DNA of 40,591 nt from Acidobacteriota bacterium (GTDB lineage Bacteria; Acidobacteriota; UBA4820; DSQY01): assembly GCA_021833665.1 (NCBI GenBank), contig JAKBES010000007.1, forward strand, positions 1-40,591, given 5' to 3'. Shown in pieces: positions 33,404 through 40,591 of the stretch (its first letter is position 1; every line of letters begins with the position of its first letter). A program made the position numbers and the translations under genes. The notes below the pieces were generated by a model. The model was not told the DNA's origin, ran no database searches, and saw nothing but the letters and a program-made list of their open reading frames with translations.

Positions 33404-34170
33404 GCTTCCCCCTCTTGAGCGATCTGAAGGTAGCGCACGACCACGTCCCGCAGGTGGTCACCGGCGCCCTGTTTTCGGGTCTCGATGTAACGCCGTCCCT
33501 CAGCCACCTCGTCCCTGAAGAGCTGAAAGAAGTCTTCGGGTGTTTTCACCTGGGCCATGCGCCGCGGATCGTAGACCAGCAGATCGGCGAAGACGCTTCT
33601 CGCCAGTCTCGTGGCTTCCTCGTCGGAGCCCTCGGGGGTGGATGCGGATGGCGCAAGCTGCAAATGGAACTCGATTTTCCGCAGGACCGCTTCGTCCGAA
33701 CCCCCTTCGTCCAGGTAGTCGTCGGCTCCGTAGAGGGACTGGGGCCGCCGTCTGTATCGCTTCCGATTGTGGATGGCTCCCAGGAGGATGATGGTGGGAG
33801 GCGCCGCCTCTTCGGCCCTGAGCCGGGCGATGAGATCCGTCCCCATGAGCCCGGGAAGGTACGGATTCACAAGCAGGAGACGGGGCTTTTTGGACCGGAC
33901 CTCCGCCAGCGCCGTGAGGCCGTCTTCCGTGACCACCAGGTTGAGGCCCAGGCGGTGGAGCAGCTCCACCAAGCTGTTGCGGAAGTCCCGCTGGATGTCG
34001 GCCACGACGGCCGTGGCACGCCCGTGGGCTCCCGCCAGCTCATGGCTCGGCTCCACGGAGGGCGACACGAGGAACTCGGTGCTGCAACTTCGGCACCGGA
34101 TTCTGAGGAGCCTGGCCTGACTCTCGTTGAGGCGGTATCGCTTGAGGCAATTCGGACACTGGACAAACAT
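33400..34170 (-). CDS. Zinc-ribbon plus degenerate receiver (pseudo-receiver) protein
   Basis: This 256-residue protein has an N-terminal zinc ribbon with Cys5, Cys8, Cys26 and Cys29 (CPNC and CRSC), of the short MJ0042-like type. Residues about 52-170 look like a response-regulator receiver, but the phospho-acceptor position is Asn102 (LLLVNPYLPG), the acidic pair is reduced to one Asp (VVADIQ), and the conserved Lys is replaced (ADDYLDEGG). It is therefore unlikely to be phosphorylated. A C-terminal helical domain of about 80 residues (EDFFQLFRDEVAEGRRYIET) is unassigned. It lies between cheW and the HEAT gene and could be a constitutive adaptor (inference). Confidence 0.85.
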   Translation of the reverse strand: MFVQCPNCLKRYRLNESQARLLRIRCRSCSTEFLVSPSVEPSHELAGAHGRATAVVADIQRDFRNSLVELLHRLGLNLVVTEDGLTALAEVRSKKPRLLLVNPYLPGLMGTDLIARLRAEEAAPPTIILLGAIHNRKRYRRRPQSLYGADDYLDEGGSDEAVLRKIEFHLQLAPSASTPEGSDEEATRLARSVFADLLVYDPRRMAQVKTPEDFFQLFRDEVAEGRRYIETRKQGAGDHLRDVVVRYLQIAQEGEA

Positions 34171-34187
34171 GGCGGCGGCTCCCCGGG

Positions 34188-34832
34188 TCAGACGTCGAAC
34201 GCAAGGAACATGGGCAGATTGAGGAAGCCAACGGCTCGCCCCTTGTGGTGAAAGACACCCTCCACGAAGTCCTGGACCACGGGCTTGAACCCCTCGGGCA
34301 CCGGTTCCAGCGCGGCCACGTTCACCTCCACCACCTGGTCGATCTGGTCCACGAGAAGTCCGATGTGGTCTGCGCCCAAATCCAGCACGATCACCTTGGG
34401 TGCCTCCGGTTTGGAGGAGATCAAGCCCAGTCTGGACGCCACGTTGATGATGGAGACGATCCGCCCCCGGAGGGAGAAGATGCCGGACAGAAAGGGCGGT
34501 GCGTTGGGGACGAACGTGGCGGGCGGCATGTCGATGATCTGGGCGATGTCGTGGATGGGGATGGCGTATTTCTCGCCGTCCAGATCAAAGATGAGGAGGC
34601 GCTCTCCTGCGGCCGCGGGCTCGGCGGGAGCTGCCGTGTCCTCCTTTGCGGGCTGGGCCGTCGGGAGGGCGATGGCCGGCGATTCGGAGTCGGCCGCAGG
34701 CTCTGGCAGAACATCCAGGTCCGCCGCCTGGGCCGCCGGTGCCGATGGTTCCGCCTCCGGCGGCGGTCCCGCGGCCCTTGTTCCTCCCGGCGCGCCGCCC
34801 CGAGCTTTTTTTCGGATCTTCGCCAAGTCCAC
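34188..34832 (-). CDS. cheW: CheW-like chemotaxis coupling protein
   Basis: This 214-residue protein has a Pro/Ala-rich N-terminal tail of about 80 residues and then a CheW domain: LLIFDLDGEKYAIPIHDIAQII, FLSGIFSLRGRIVSIINVASRLGL and IGLLVDQIDQVVEV. CheW links receptors to the CheA kinase. The start is GTG at 34832 (VDLAKIRKK) with GGGAG six bases upstream. The ATG further upstream is inside the -10 box of the promoter and cannot be the start. The long tail is unusual for CheW, and the closing FHHKGRAVGFLNLPMFLAF is ordinary. It is the first gene of the chemosensory operon. Confidence 0.93.
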   Translation of the reverse strand: MDLAKIRKKARGGAPGGTRAAGPPPEAEPSAPAAQAADLDVLPEPAADSESPAIALPTAQPAKEDTAAPAEPAAAGERLLIFDLDGEKYAIPIHDIAQIIDMPPATFVPNAPPFLSGIFSLRGRIVSIINVASRLGLISSKPEAPKVIVLDLGADHIGLLVDQIDQVVEVNVAALEPVPEGFKPVVQDFVEGVFHHKGRAVGFLNLPMFLAFDV

Positions 34833-34854
34833 GTTCAGCTCCCATCTAAAGCCC

Positions 34855-34883
34855 ATTATAAGGGACCCGAGGGGCCTCCGCAA
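34855..34883 (-). promoter_or_regulatory. Sigma-70 promoter of the chemosensory operon
   Basis: On the minus strand TTGCGG, a 17-base spacer and a perfect TATAAT precede cheW, giving a start near 34848. The upstream ATG overlaps the TATAAT, which settles the choice of the GTG start. Confidence 0.75.
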
Positions 34884-34954
34884 CGCGGAGAACCAGCCGA
34901 GCACGAAGGTCGGCCGTGGGGAGGCGCCGCCGGCCCCGGGGAGGCGGACGCCCC

Positions 34955-35491
34955 TCAAAGGGACTCGGAGCCGAATTCGCGTTCCAGCGTCTGCCGGGCC
35001 AGGGATGCATGGCGCCGCACGGTCACCTCCCGGAGGCCCGTGAGGCGGGCGATTTCACCGTCCTCTACTCCGAGAACGTCGCGCAGGAGGAACACGAGAC
35101 GCTGGGCCGGGGGCAGTTTCGCCGCCCAGAGGTATAGGGTCCGGATCTCGTACGGGTGTCCTTGGACCGAAAGCTGGGGAGTGCCCTCGGGAAGGTGGTC
35201 CAGCGAAACATGGATGCGGTCATTGCGCTTCAAGAAGCTGTAGGTGCGCCGCACCGCGATGGTTTTCAAGAAAGGGAAGGGATCCTGTCCGGGGATCAGC
35301 CGCCGGAGAGCCTGAAAGAACCTGAAAAACGTCTCTTGGAGGATGTCCTCCGCGTCGTGGGCGTGAGGCACCATCTGGTATACGAGGCGGAAGAGGGGCC
35401 CATAATAAGCCTTCACCAGACAGGCGAAGGCCTCCTCGTCGCCGTCTCTCGCTTCCCGGAGCCACTGTTCAACCGCGACAAGGTCCTGCAC
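34955..35491 (-). CDS. ECF-type RNA polymerase sigma factor
   Basis: This 178-residue protein has the sigma-2 region (about 20-85: AFACLVKAYYGPLFRLVYQM, DAEDILQETFFRFFQAL) and the sigma-4 helix-turn-helix region (about 120-172: LPPAQRLVFLLRDVLGVEDGEIARLTGLREVTVRRH). There is no sigma-1 or sigma-3, so it is an ECF (group 4) factor. No anti-sigma gene is adjacent. It lies just upstream of the chemosensory operon, which nevertheless has an ordinary sigma-70 promoter. GTG at 35491 has GGGGAGAGG at good spacing; the track's GTG six bases upstream overlaps that site. Confidence 0.92.
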   Translation of the reverse strand: MQDLVAVEQWLREARDGDEEAFACLVKAYYGPLFRLVYQMVPHAHDAEDILQETFFRFFQALRRLIPGQDPFPFLKTIAVRRTYSFLKRNDRIHVSLDHLPEGTPQLSVQGHPYEIRTLYLWAAKLPPAQRLVFLLRDVLGVEDGEIARLTGLREVTVRRHASLARQTLEREFGSESL

Positions 35492-35520
35492 CGGCACCTC
35501 TCCCCTTCATGCCCGGTTCC

Positions 35521-35549
35521 ACTATACGGATCCCCATGCGCGAAGGAAA
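35521..35549 (-). promoter_or_regulatory. Weak promoter for the sigma factor gene
   Basis: On the minus strand TTTCCT, a 17-base spacer and TATAGT lie between the peptidase and sigma genes. The -10 is good but the -35 is poor. Confidence 0.3.
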
Positions 35550-35577
35550 GAACGTGTGGCCGGTGGAGGGAAGAGGG

Positions 35578-38500
35578 TTACGGGCCCTGGCGCCACTGGT
35601 TGCCTTTGCGGTTGTAGCTCACCGTCGTCTCGCCTCCGTCGCCGTTCACCAGGCGCACGGGCACGAAGACGCCCGCGGGGAAGAGCGCCTTGAGGCCCGA
35701 GCCCTTGAGGACGACCTTCGTTTCCGGGACGATCTTGACCGTGGCCCACTGCTGGCCGCCCACGTAGACGGCCACGTCGTCGTGCAAGCCCGACCCCGTG
35801 ATGATGAGGCGGAAGGGGCTCGCGGCCTTCTGCACGCCCGTGACGTGGGGGGGGACGGCCACCACGATAGTGCCGCTTTTCATGCAGGAGGCCGATTCGG
35901 CCGAGGCGGTGAAGGTCCAGGTGTAGGTGCCGGATGAGACATAGACATGGGTGGGGGCCAGGATGCTCCCATGAGGGCTCCCGTCTCCGAAGTCCCAGTC
36001 GTAGGCCAAGCTGCCAGCACAGCTCGTGCTGGTGGCCGAAGCCTGAAAGGGCACGGAAGCCCCTGGGGAGCCCGAGGCGGGCGCCTGGGCCTGGCACAGC
36101 ACGGTGCAGATGCCAGGTTCGGGCACGGCGGTGGCCGCGCGGCTCGGCGGGCCTTCGAAGCCGCCCGTGTCCAGGCTCGTGGCGTAGTATGTGTATTCCA
36201 CGCCATTCACGAGGCCGCCATCGTTATATCCACGGTCCGAGGGCCCTGGACTCTCCACCGCCGCCCAAGTCTTGCCTCCGTCGCCGGACCTATAAATTTC
36301 AAATCTCGAGACGGGAGCCGCCGGAGAGCCCCAGGACAGAACCACGGCTCCGTCCGCGGCCGCGGCGGCGAAGGCCGGTGGAGGATCGGGGGCGGGCAAG
36401 CGGAGCGAGATGGAGGGATCGCCCATGAGGATGTTGCCCAAGACCGACCGGGCATCGGAGGAGGGCAGAGAGAAGCGCCCCGCATCCACCAGTGGCCCCA
36501 CCGGTCTAGTTTTGGACGGGCCGAAGGCCTGCTCGAAGAAGGCGTTGGCGAAGGTGTGTTCCTCGTCGGGGTAGGCGATAGTGGAGAACCCGCAGGACCC
36601 GATGGTACCCCGGTCCGCCCTGGCCAATAGAACTTCCATGAGGGCGTCGGTGCTCACCTCGTCGAAAGCCGAGTTATAGCAACTGCTGCTCACGACGAAG
36701 GGCAGGGGCGCTGAAGGGGCCGAGGGCGTGAGGTCTATGGGGGGGAGCAGATCCACGTCCGAATCGCTGCACGTACCGCTGGTGCAATTCCGGGAGGGGT
36801 ACGAGGTGAAGAAGGCGTACTGGTTTCCCAGACTGGTGATGGCACTGTGCCCGCTGTAGTGCATGAGAGCGGCGCCCGGCCATGCCGCCCGCAAGGCGGA
36901 GGCGAAGGCGTTGGCGTCGGTGCCGTTGTAAGGAGCGTCGTGGAAAAAGAGGTGGGTGCCGCTCCATGGCGGTGCCATGTAGGTGGTTTGCAGGAGGGTG
37001 TTGGCTTGTTCGAAGACCTGCTCCCAGGTTTGGGTCCACGTGTCGGCCACGAAGAGGCCGCTCTTGTACCAAGTGCCGGTCAGGGCCTGATCCTCATAGG
37101 CCATGATCTTGGTGAGCATGCCCGCCAGTTCCTGATAGGACCGTGCTGGGAGGCGCCCCACCGCCGAATCGGGATAGCCGTCCCCGTTCACGTCGGCGAA
37201 CCAGGCATCGGAAGGGTAGCGGCCCATGTAGGTGGAATCCCCCGCGTCTTCAAACATCATGGTAGGGACCCGGTTGGTGTTGCCGGGCGTCCCCGTGTAG
37301 TTTTTGTAGTCATAGGATGCGTCCCCCACGAGGAGGACGTACTTGGGAGCCCGGCCCCATGCTGCCGCGGCGGCGGCCAGGTAGCTCCGAATCGCCGTGG
37401 GGTCCATGAGGCCGTAGGAATAGGCGTTAAAGATGCTTTCCACATCCACCGCTACTACCGTCATGGCCTCCGACCGCCTCGCCAGGTATGCTTGCCACAC
37501 GGCATCTGCTCCCGCTGGATGAAAGTCGGGATGGGTGATGATGACCATGTCCGCGGGGTTGGCGGGGTCGGGAATCGCGGGCGCGGCAGCCACATAAGCG
37601 GCGCTCGGCAGGAGCGGCGCGCTGGATAGGGCCACGAGGCGCCGCGTCACGCTAGGATTTGCAGGCATTTCGAAGGTGGCCGTGCCCGCGGAGAATGTGG
37701 CTCCCGTGAGCAGGATGGGGCGTTTGAGCCCCGTCGCCGGGTCCGAGGCGGAGAGATCGAGAATGTAAGGTGCCGTTCCGTGCCCCGGGCATGCGTACTG
37801 GGCGGAAGCCTCAACATCCGTGATGAGGAGAGTGCCTGAGTCCGAATCCAAGGTCCTCGAATAGGTGAAATCGAAGTAGTCCAGAAGCTGGAAATCGGGC
37901 TGTCCACCGGCCCCCGGTAACGTCAAGGTGACGGTGTTGGTTCCGCTTGCCAAGCCCGAGCTGAAGCTGCACGTCTGGGCCGAGAGGGCTTTGCCCTGCC
38001 AGGGACCGGGGTCGGGTGCCGCGCTGGACGGGACACCGTTGAGTGCCAAGGTGATTTCGTGCTGGCCGTCGTTGAGGCCCGCCAGGATTGCAGTGGCCGA
38101 GAGGCCCTCTCCGTAAGGGTGGGGCAGGTTCACCGTGAAATCTCGGGAGGTGCTTGACCCCGCGGGCGCGGCCAGAATGGGGGCCCAGAACCAGTTGTCC
38201 CCGTTGGGCCTGAAGTGGTCCAGCGAGTCCAGGTAGGTGTTCACCTCCAGGTGAACCGAGGCCGTGAACTGAGCGGCCGAAGGGAATCGGCCCGTGGGCG
38301 CCGCGGGGGCGGTGGCCATTCGGAGCCCCCGCAGGCCGTCGGAGTAAAGCCAGTACACGTTCGTGTCCGAGAAGTCGCCGCCGTCGAACATGGGCCGGTT
38401 CGTGATGGCGAGCTTTTGGCCGTAGAAGACCACGGCGCTGGACGGGGAAAGGGGTCCCGAGGATGGGCCCTCGATCCAGATGGGAATCTCCACCCCCCTG

Positions 38501-39222
38501 CACGTGAGGTGGATGGTCTCCACCTGGGTTCCGGGGCTTAGCCCGTGGGAGGTGAGATAGGTGTAATCCAACCGGTAAATGCCGTCCTGCACGACGTCCA
38601 CCCGCACGGGGCTCGCGCTCGGAGGAAAGGTGGACGCCCCAGAGGGCGAACTCTCGCGGCTCATCTCGGAGGCGTGCCGAAAGGCCAGAGCTCCCGTGGG
38701 GTTGAGAAAGAGGCTGGCGCTGGCCCACGGGCTGATCCCGGAGGGCAGGGGAGGGTCGAGGGAGGCGGCCAAGCCAGGCACTTCAAGCGTTCCTTCGAGG
38801 GCAGACAGAACTTGCACTCCCCCGGAGGGACTCCGCCGGACCGGATGCACGATGATTTCCTGGTAGGGGACTCCGTGCCACACGCCGCGTTGGCCGAGAA
38901 CCGCGGCCTCGCACGTGCCGGGGACCCAGTCGCCGGGCGGGGCCACGCGCCAGTAGGCGCTCGCCACGCGGAGGGATGCTTCCTGGGCCTTGGCCGGCAG
39001 GGCGACTTTAAGAGATACGACGGGAGTACTGGGCGGGAAGCCTTTTGGGGAGGGTACGGACCAGAAAACCAGTTGCTCCGGTGAAGGGGACCACGTGAAA
39101 TGAAAAACCGGCCGCCCCCCGGAGGAGGCGTCAGAGGGAGAAGTTAGAATAACGAAGGCCACCAACCCGGCGACGAAATGCCAACAGGGACGGCGGCGAT
39201 TAGATCTCTGCGTTCTTACCAC
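35578..39222 (-). CDS. Secreted C25 (gingipain-like) cysteine peptidase with FN3, PKD and IPT-like domains
   Basis: This protein of about 1214 residues has a signal peptide (basic RSNRRR, hydrophobic CWHFVAGLVAFVIL, cleavage near DASS), an N-terminal beta-rich propeptide-like region and a C25 peptidase domain (about 560-960). The catalytic pair is seen as His near 792 (MHYSGHS) and Cys near 848 (VSSSCYNSAF). After it come an FN3-like domain (PPAFAAAAADGAVVLSW), a PKD domain (AYDWDFGDGS) and an IPT/TIG-like end (PFRLIITGSGLHDD). It should act outside the cell. No C-terminal sorting signal is obvious. The start is uncertain: the track's TTG (39273) lies in the peptide gene, and GTG 39222 or TTG 39228 lies after it. 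Confidence 0.9.
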   Translation of the reverse strand: MVRTQRSNRRRPCWHFVAGLVAFVILTSPSDASSGGRPVFHFTWSPSPEQLVFWSVPSPKGFPPSTPVVSLKVALPAKAQEASLRVASAYWRVAPPGDWVPGTCEAAVLGQRGVWHGVPYQEIIVHPVRRSPSGGVQVLSALEGTLEVPGLAASLDPPLPSGISPWASASLFLNPTGALAFRHASEMSRESSPSGASTFPPSASPVRVDVVQDGIYRLDYTYLTSHGLSPGTQVETIHLTCRGVEIPIWIEGPSSGPLSPSSAVVFYGQKLAITNRPMFDGGDFSDTNVYWLYSDGLRGLRMATAPAAPTGRFPSAAQFTASVHLEVNTYLDSLDHFRPNGDNWFWAPILAAPAGSSTSRDFTVNLPHPYGEGLSATAILAGLNDGQHEITLALNGVPSSAAPDPGPWQGKALSAQTCSFSSGLASGTNTVTLTLPGAGGQPDFQLLDYFDFTYSRTLDSDSGTLLITDVEASAQYACPGHGTAPYILDLSASDPATGLKRPILLTGATFSAGTATFEMPANPSVTRRLVALSSAPLLPSAAYVAAAPAIPDPANPADMVIITHPDFHPAGADAVWQAYLARRSEAMTVVAVDVESIFNAYSYGLMDPTAIRSYLAAAAAAWGRAPKYVLLVGDASYDYKNYTGTPGNTNRVPTMMFEDAGDSTYMGRYPSDAWFADVNGDGYPDSAVGRLPARSYQELAGMLTKIMAYEDQALTGTWYKSGLFVADTWTQTWEQVFEQANTLLQTTYMAPPWSGTHLFFHDAPYNGTDANAFASALRAAWPGAALMHYSGHSAITSLGNQYAFFTSYPSRNCTSGTCSDSDVDLLPPIDLTPSAPSAPLPFVVSSSCYNSAFDEVSTDALMEVLLARADRGTIGSCGFSTIAYPDEEHTFANAFFEQAFGPSKTRPVGPLVDAGRFSLPSSDARSVLGNILMGDPSISLRLPAPDPPPAFAAAAADGAVVLSWGSPAAPVSRFEIYRSGDGGKTWAAVESPGPSDRGYNDGGLVNGVEYTYYATSLDTGGFEGPPSRAATAVPEPGICTVLCQAQAPASGSPGASVPFQASATSTSCAGSLAYDWDFGDGSPHGSILAPTHVYVSSGTYTWTFTASAESASCMKSGTIVVAVPPHVTGVQKAASPFRLIITGSGLHDDVAVYVGGQQWATVKIVPETKVVLKGSGLKALFPAGVFVPVRLVNGDGGETTVSYNRKGNQWRQGP

Positions 39223-39248
39223 CTGCAAAGGGGACGGCCCCGAACCGG

Positions 39249-39371
39249 CTAGCTCACAAAGGGGGCACTGCAAGCCGGGTTGCCGGTGCCATCCTTGCTG
39301 CTACACGCATTGGCTCTGGCCTCGATCCGTTCTTTGTAGATCACCGCAGGTTTCTCGTAGGGCTTTTTCAT
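39249..39371 (-). CDS. Putative RiPP precursor peptide
   Basis: This 40-residue ORF is not in the ORF track. It begins MKKPYEKPAVIYKERIEARA and continues with a Cys/Gly/Ser-rich tail containing Cys23 and Cys34. The ATG has an excellent AAGGAGAGG ribosome site, nine bases away. The Y-x-K-P opening, charged amphipathic middle and short Cys-containing end look like leader plus core of radical SAM-modified peptides. From memory, peptides of this form are common beside SPASM radical SAM enzymes. It lies 119 bases after the SPASM radical SAM gene and just before the C25 peptidase, all on one strand. Thioether or another crosslink at the Cys residues is an inference. Confidence 0.72.
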   Translation of the reverse strand: MKKPYEKPAVIYKERIEARANACSSKDGTGNPACSAPFVS

Positions 39372-39490
39372 TCTGCCACCTCTCCTTCATCCCAAAGGCA
39401 AATTGCAGTATTTCCTGCCGCCTGTCAAGTCCCCTTTCCTATTGGCCTCACCGCCCAAGCCCCTAGGTAAGGAACGGAACCGTCCGGCGG

Positions 39491-40558
39491 TCATGTCTCC
39501 GCCAGATTGGAGCGGATTTTCGCCACCCTCACATACTGTTCGTCGGGGCGGAGGGGATCCCCGCACTTCAACTGGGACAGGCCGGGGCAATGGGCGCAGA
39601 AGGCGTGCTCCTTCACGGTGTCCTTGAGCATGGCCGCGCTCTTGAGGTTAGCCTCCCGAGCCGCCATCAGGAGGGGCGAAGTGGCCCAGATCTCCTGAAG
39701 GGTTTTCTCCCGAATGCTGCCCACGGACTGTTTCCACTGGACGCAAGGGTGAATCTCTCCAAAGGGGGTGATGTGGAGGGTTCCCGTGCCCACGCTGCAA
39801 TTAAAATCGCCGGGCTCCCGCTCAAAAGGCGAGTTGCCCAGATTCAAACCCGAGGTTTTGTAGAGCCAGGCGATGGCCTCGTCCGAGGCCCGCAGCTCCA
39901 TGGGATAAAGTTGCCGGTCGTCCGAGATCGTGAGGACCGGGTCGAAGTAAAGGGGAAACCCGAAGCCGTCGGCCATCGCCTTAATGTCGGCCAGTTCGTT
40001 CTCCACCAGGCGTGTCACGGTGCACTTGAGAAAAACCCGGAGGCCCGACCTTTGAAGGAGAGAGAGCGCGTTCATCTGGCGCCGGAAGGACCCTTTCACC
40101 TGGGGGAGGGCCTCGGCGGTCTCGGCCTTGGCCCCGTGGATGGACATCTCCAGGCAGAAGGGCATGAGGGTCGCGAGCCGGTCCACCACGCTTTGAGTGA
40201 GAGCCGCGCCGTTGGTGTAAATACGAACGGCGAAAGCGCGATCCTTGGCAGCCTTGGCGATATCCCAGAACCGGGGATGCATGAGCGGCTCACCACCCGT
40301 GAGGGTGAGGTAAAGGACGCCCATATCTTTCAATTGGTCCAGGACGCCCACGATCTCCTCGAAGGTCAAAGGAGACTCGGCTCTCTCCGGGGCCGGCTGA
40401 GTCCGGTTCTGATTCTTGCGCTGGACGGGGTTGTAGCAGAAGTAGCAGGCCAGGTTGCAGGTGTCCGTGAGTTCAATCGACGCAAAGAGAGGGTGGCGCA
40501 CCCTGAAGGCGCTTTCGTATAACCGCTGCAGGTGCGTTCCCCGCTCAGTCTGCGCCAT
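39491..40558 (-). CDS. Radical SAM/SPASM enzyme, putative peptide maturase
   Basis: This 355-residue enzyme has the radical SAM cluster motif Cys34-x3-Cys38-x2-Cys41 (CNLACYFC), TGGEPLMHP, YTNGAAL and a C-terminal SPASM region with five Cys (254, 272, 321, 324, 332; NCSVG, HPCVQW, CAHCPGLSQLKC) for auxiliary clusters. SPASM proteins mainly modify peptides (PqqE, AlbA, anSME types). The ATG at 40558 follows AGGAG; the track's GTG at 40579 is an alternative, and the frame stays open to the window edge, so an N-terminal extension is possible. It is followed by the short precursor-like ORF. The substrate is inferred from that neighbour. Confidence 0.9.
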   Translation of the reverse strand: MAQTERGTHLQRLYESAFRVRHPLFASIELTDTCNLACYFCYNPVQRKNQNRTQPAPERAESPLTFEEIVGVLDQLKDMGVLYLTLTGGEPLMHPRFWDIAKAAKDRAFAVRIYTNGAALTQSVVDRLATLMPFCLEMSIHGAKAETAEALPQVKGSFRRQMNALSLLQRSGLRVFLKCTVTRLVENELADIKAMADGFGFPLYFDPVLTISDDRQLYPMELRASDEAIAWLYKTSGLNLGNSPFEREPGDFNCSVGTGTLHITPFGEIHPCVQWKQSVGSIREKTLQEIWATSPLLMAAREANLKSAAMLKDTVKEHAFCAHCPGLSQLKCGDPLRPDEQYVRVAKIRSNLAET

Positions 40559-40591
40559 CGGCCAGAGCTCCTGAATCACGCAGCGCCTGCA

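Noticed and set aside
34833-34958. Upstream ATG starts for the CheW gene
   Set aside because: The nearest ATG overlaps the TATAAT of the promoter, so it is not transcribed; the GTG at 34832 has a ribosome site.
39400-39428. TTGACA upstream of the precursor peptide as a full promoter
   Set aside because: The -35 is perfect, but at 17 bases the -10 would be CAATTT, a poor match. The sigma-54 GG/GC spacing is also off by one base. It is left unannotated.
39387-39590. 67-residue minus-strand ORF between the radical SAM gene and the precursor
   Set aside because: It overlaps the 3' end of the radical SAM gene in another frame and has no ribosome site or family features.

Overview
The window is GC-rich, gene-dense DNA from a Gram-negative-type bacterium. 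It shows signal peptides, a lipobox, a secreted multiheme cytochrome, many histidine kinases and a HEAT-repeat chemotaxis cluster. GTG and TTG starts and ATGA/GTGA stop-start overlaps are common. The style fits Acidobacteriota or a deltaproteobacterial lineage (Desulfobacterota/Myxococcota), but there is no rRNA or other decisive marker, so this placement is an inference.

Layout. Bases 1-10916 (minus strand) form one long signalling operon: histidine kinase, receiver-only regulator, two tandem PEP-synthase-like proteins, dCache histidine kinase, receiver-only regulator, HBM-like histidine kinase, and a receiver protein cut by the window edge. Bases 11249-14654 (plus) hold a membrane/transport block: a small membrane protein, two TauE/SafE (TSUP) permeases, a lipoprotein and a TIGR02186-type membrane protein. 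A convergent orphan histidine kinase, paralogous to one in the first operon, follows. Bases 16436-20546 (plus) encode a triheme cytochrome c, NadB, biotin carboxylase and a biotin carrier protein. HU lies convergent to these with a clear promoter and terminator. Bases 21026-26978 (plus) carry a glycerate-2-kinase-like protein, HemW, tRNA-Arg(TCT), a CDF metal transporter with an expanded cytoplasmic tail, and an ACP-CoaD-aminotransferase operon. Bases 27050-34832 (minus) hold TruA, a CheY-like regulator, a coiled-coil/GAF protein, CheB, CheR, a HEAT-repeat protein, a zinc-ribbon pseudo-receiver and CheW. CheA and an MCP are not in the window. Bases 34955-40591 (minus) hold an ECF sigma factor, a large secreted C25 (gingipain-like) peptidase, a 40-residue putative RiPP precursor missing from the ORF track, and a SPASM radical SAM enzyme.

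The two strongest leads are (i) the radical SAM enzyme, precursor peptide and C25 peptidase set at the right end, which looks like a RiPP locus, and (ii) the tandem PEP-synthase-like proteins. These keep the ATP-grasp and phosphohistidine domains but carry an unrelated C-terminal domain in place of the PEP-binding barrel, and they sit inside a three-kinase, three-regulator operon. Several gene starts were revised from the ORF track using promoter and ribosome-binding-site positions.
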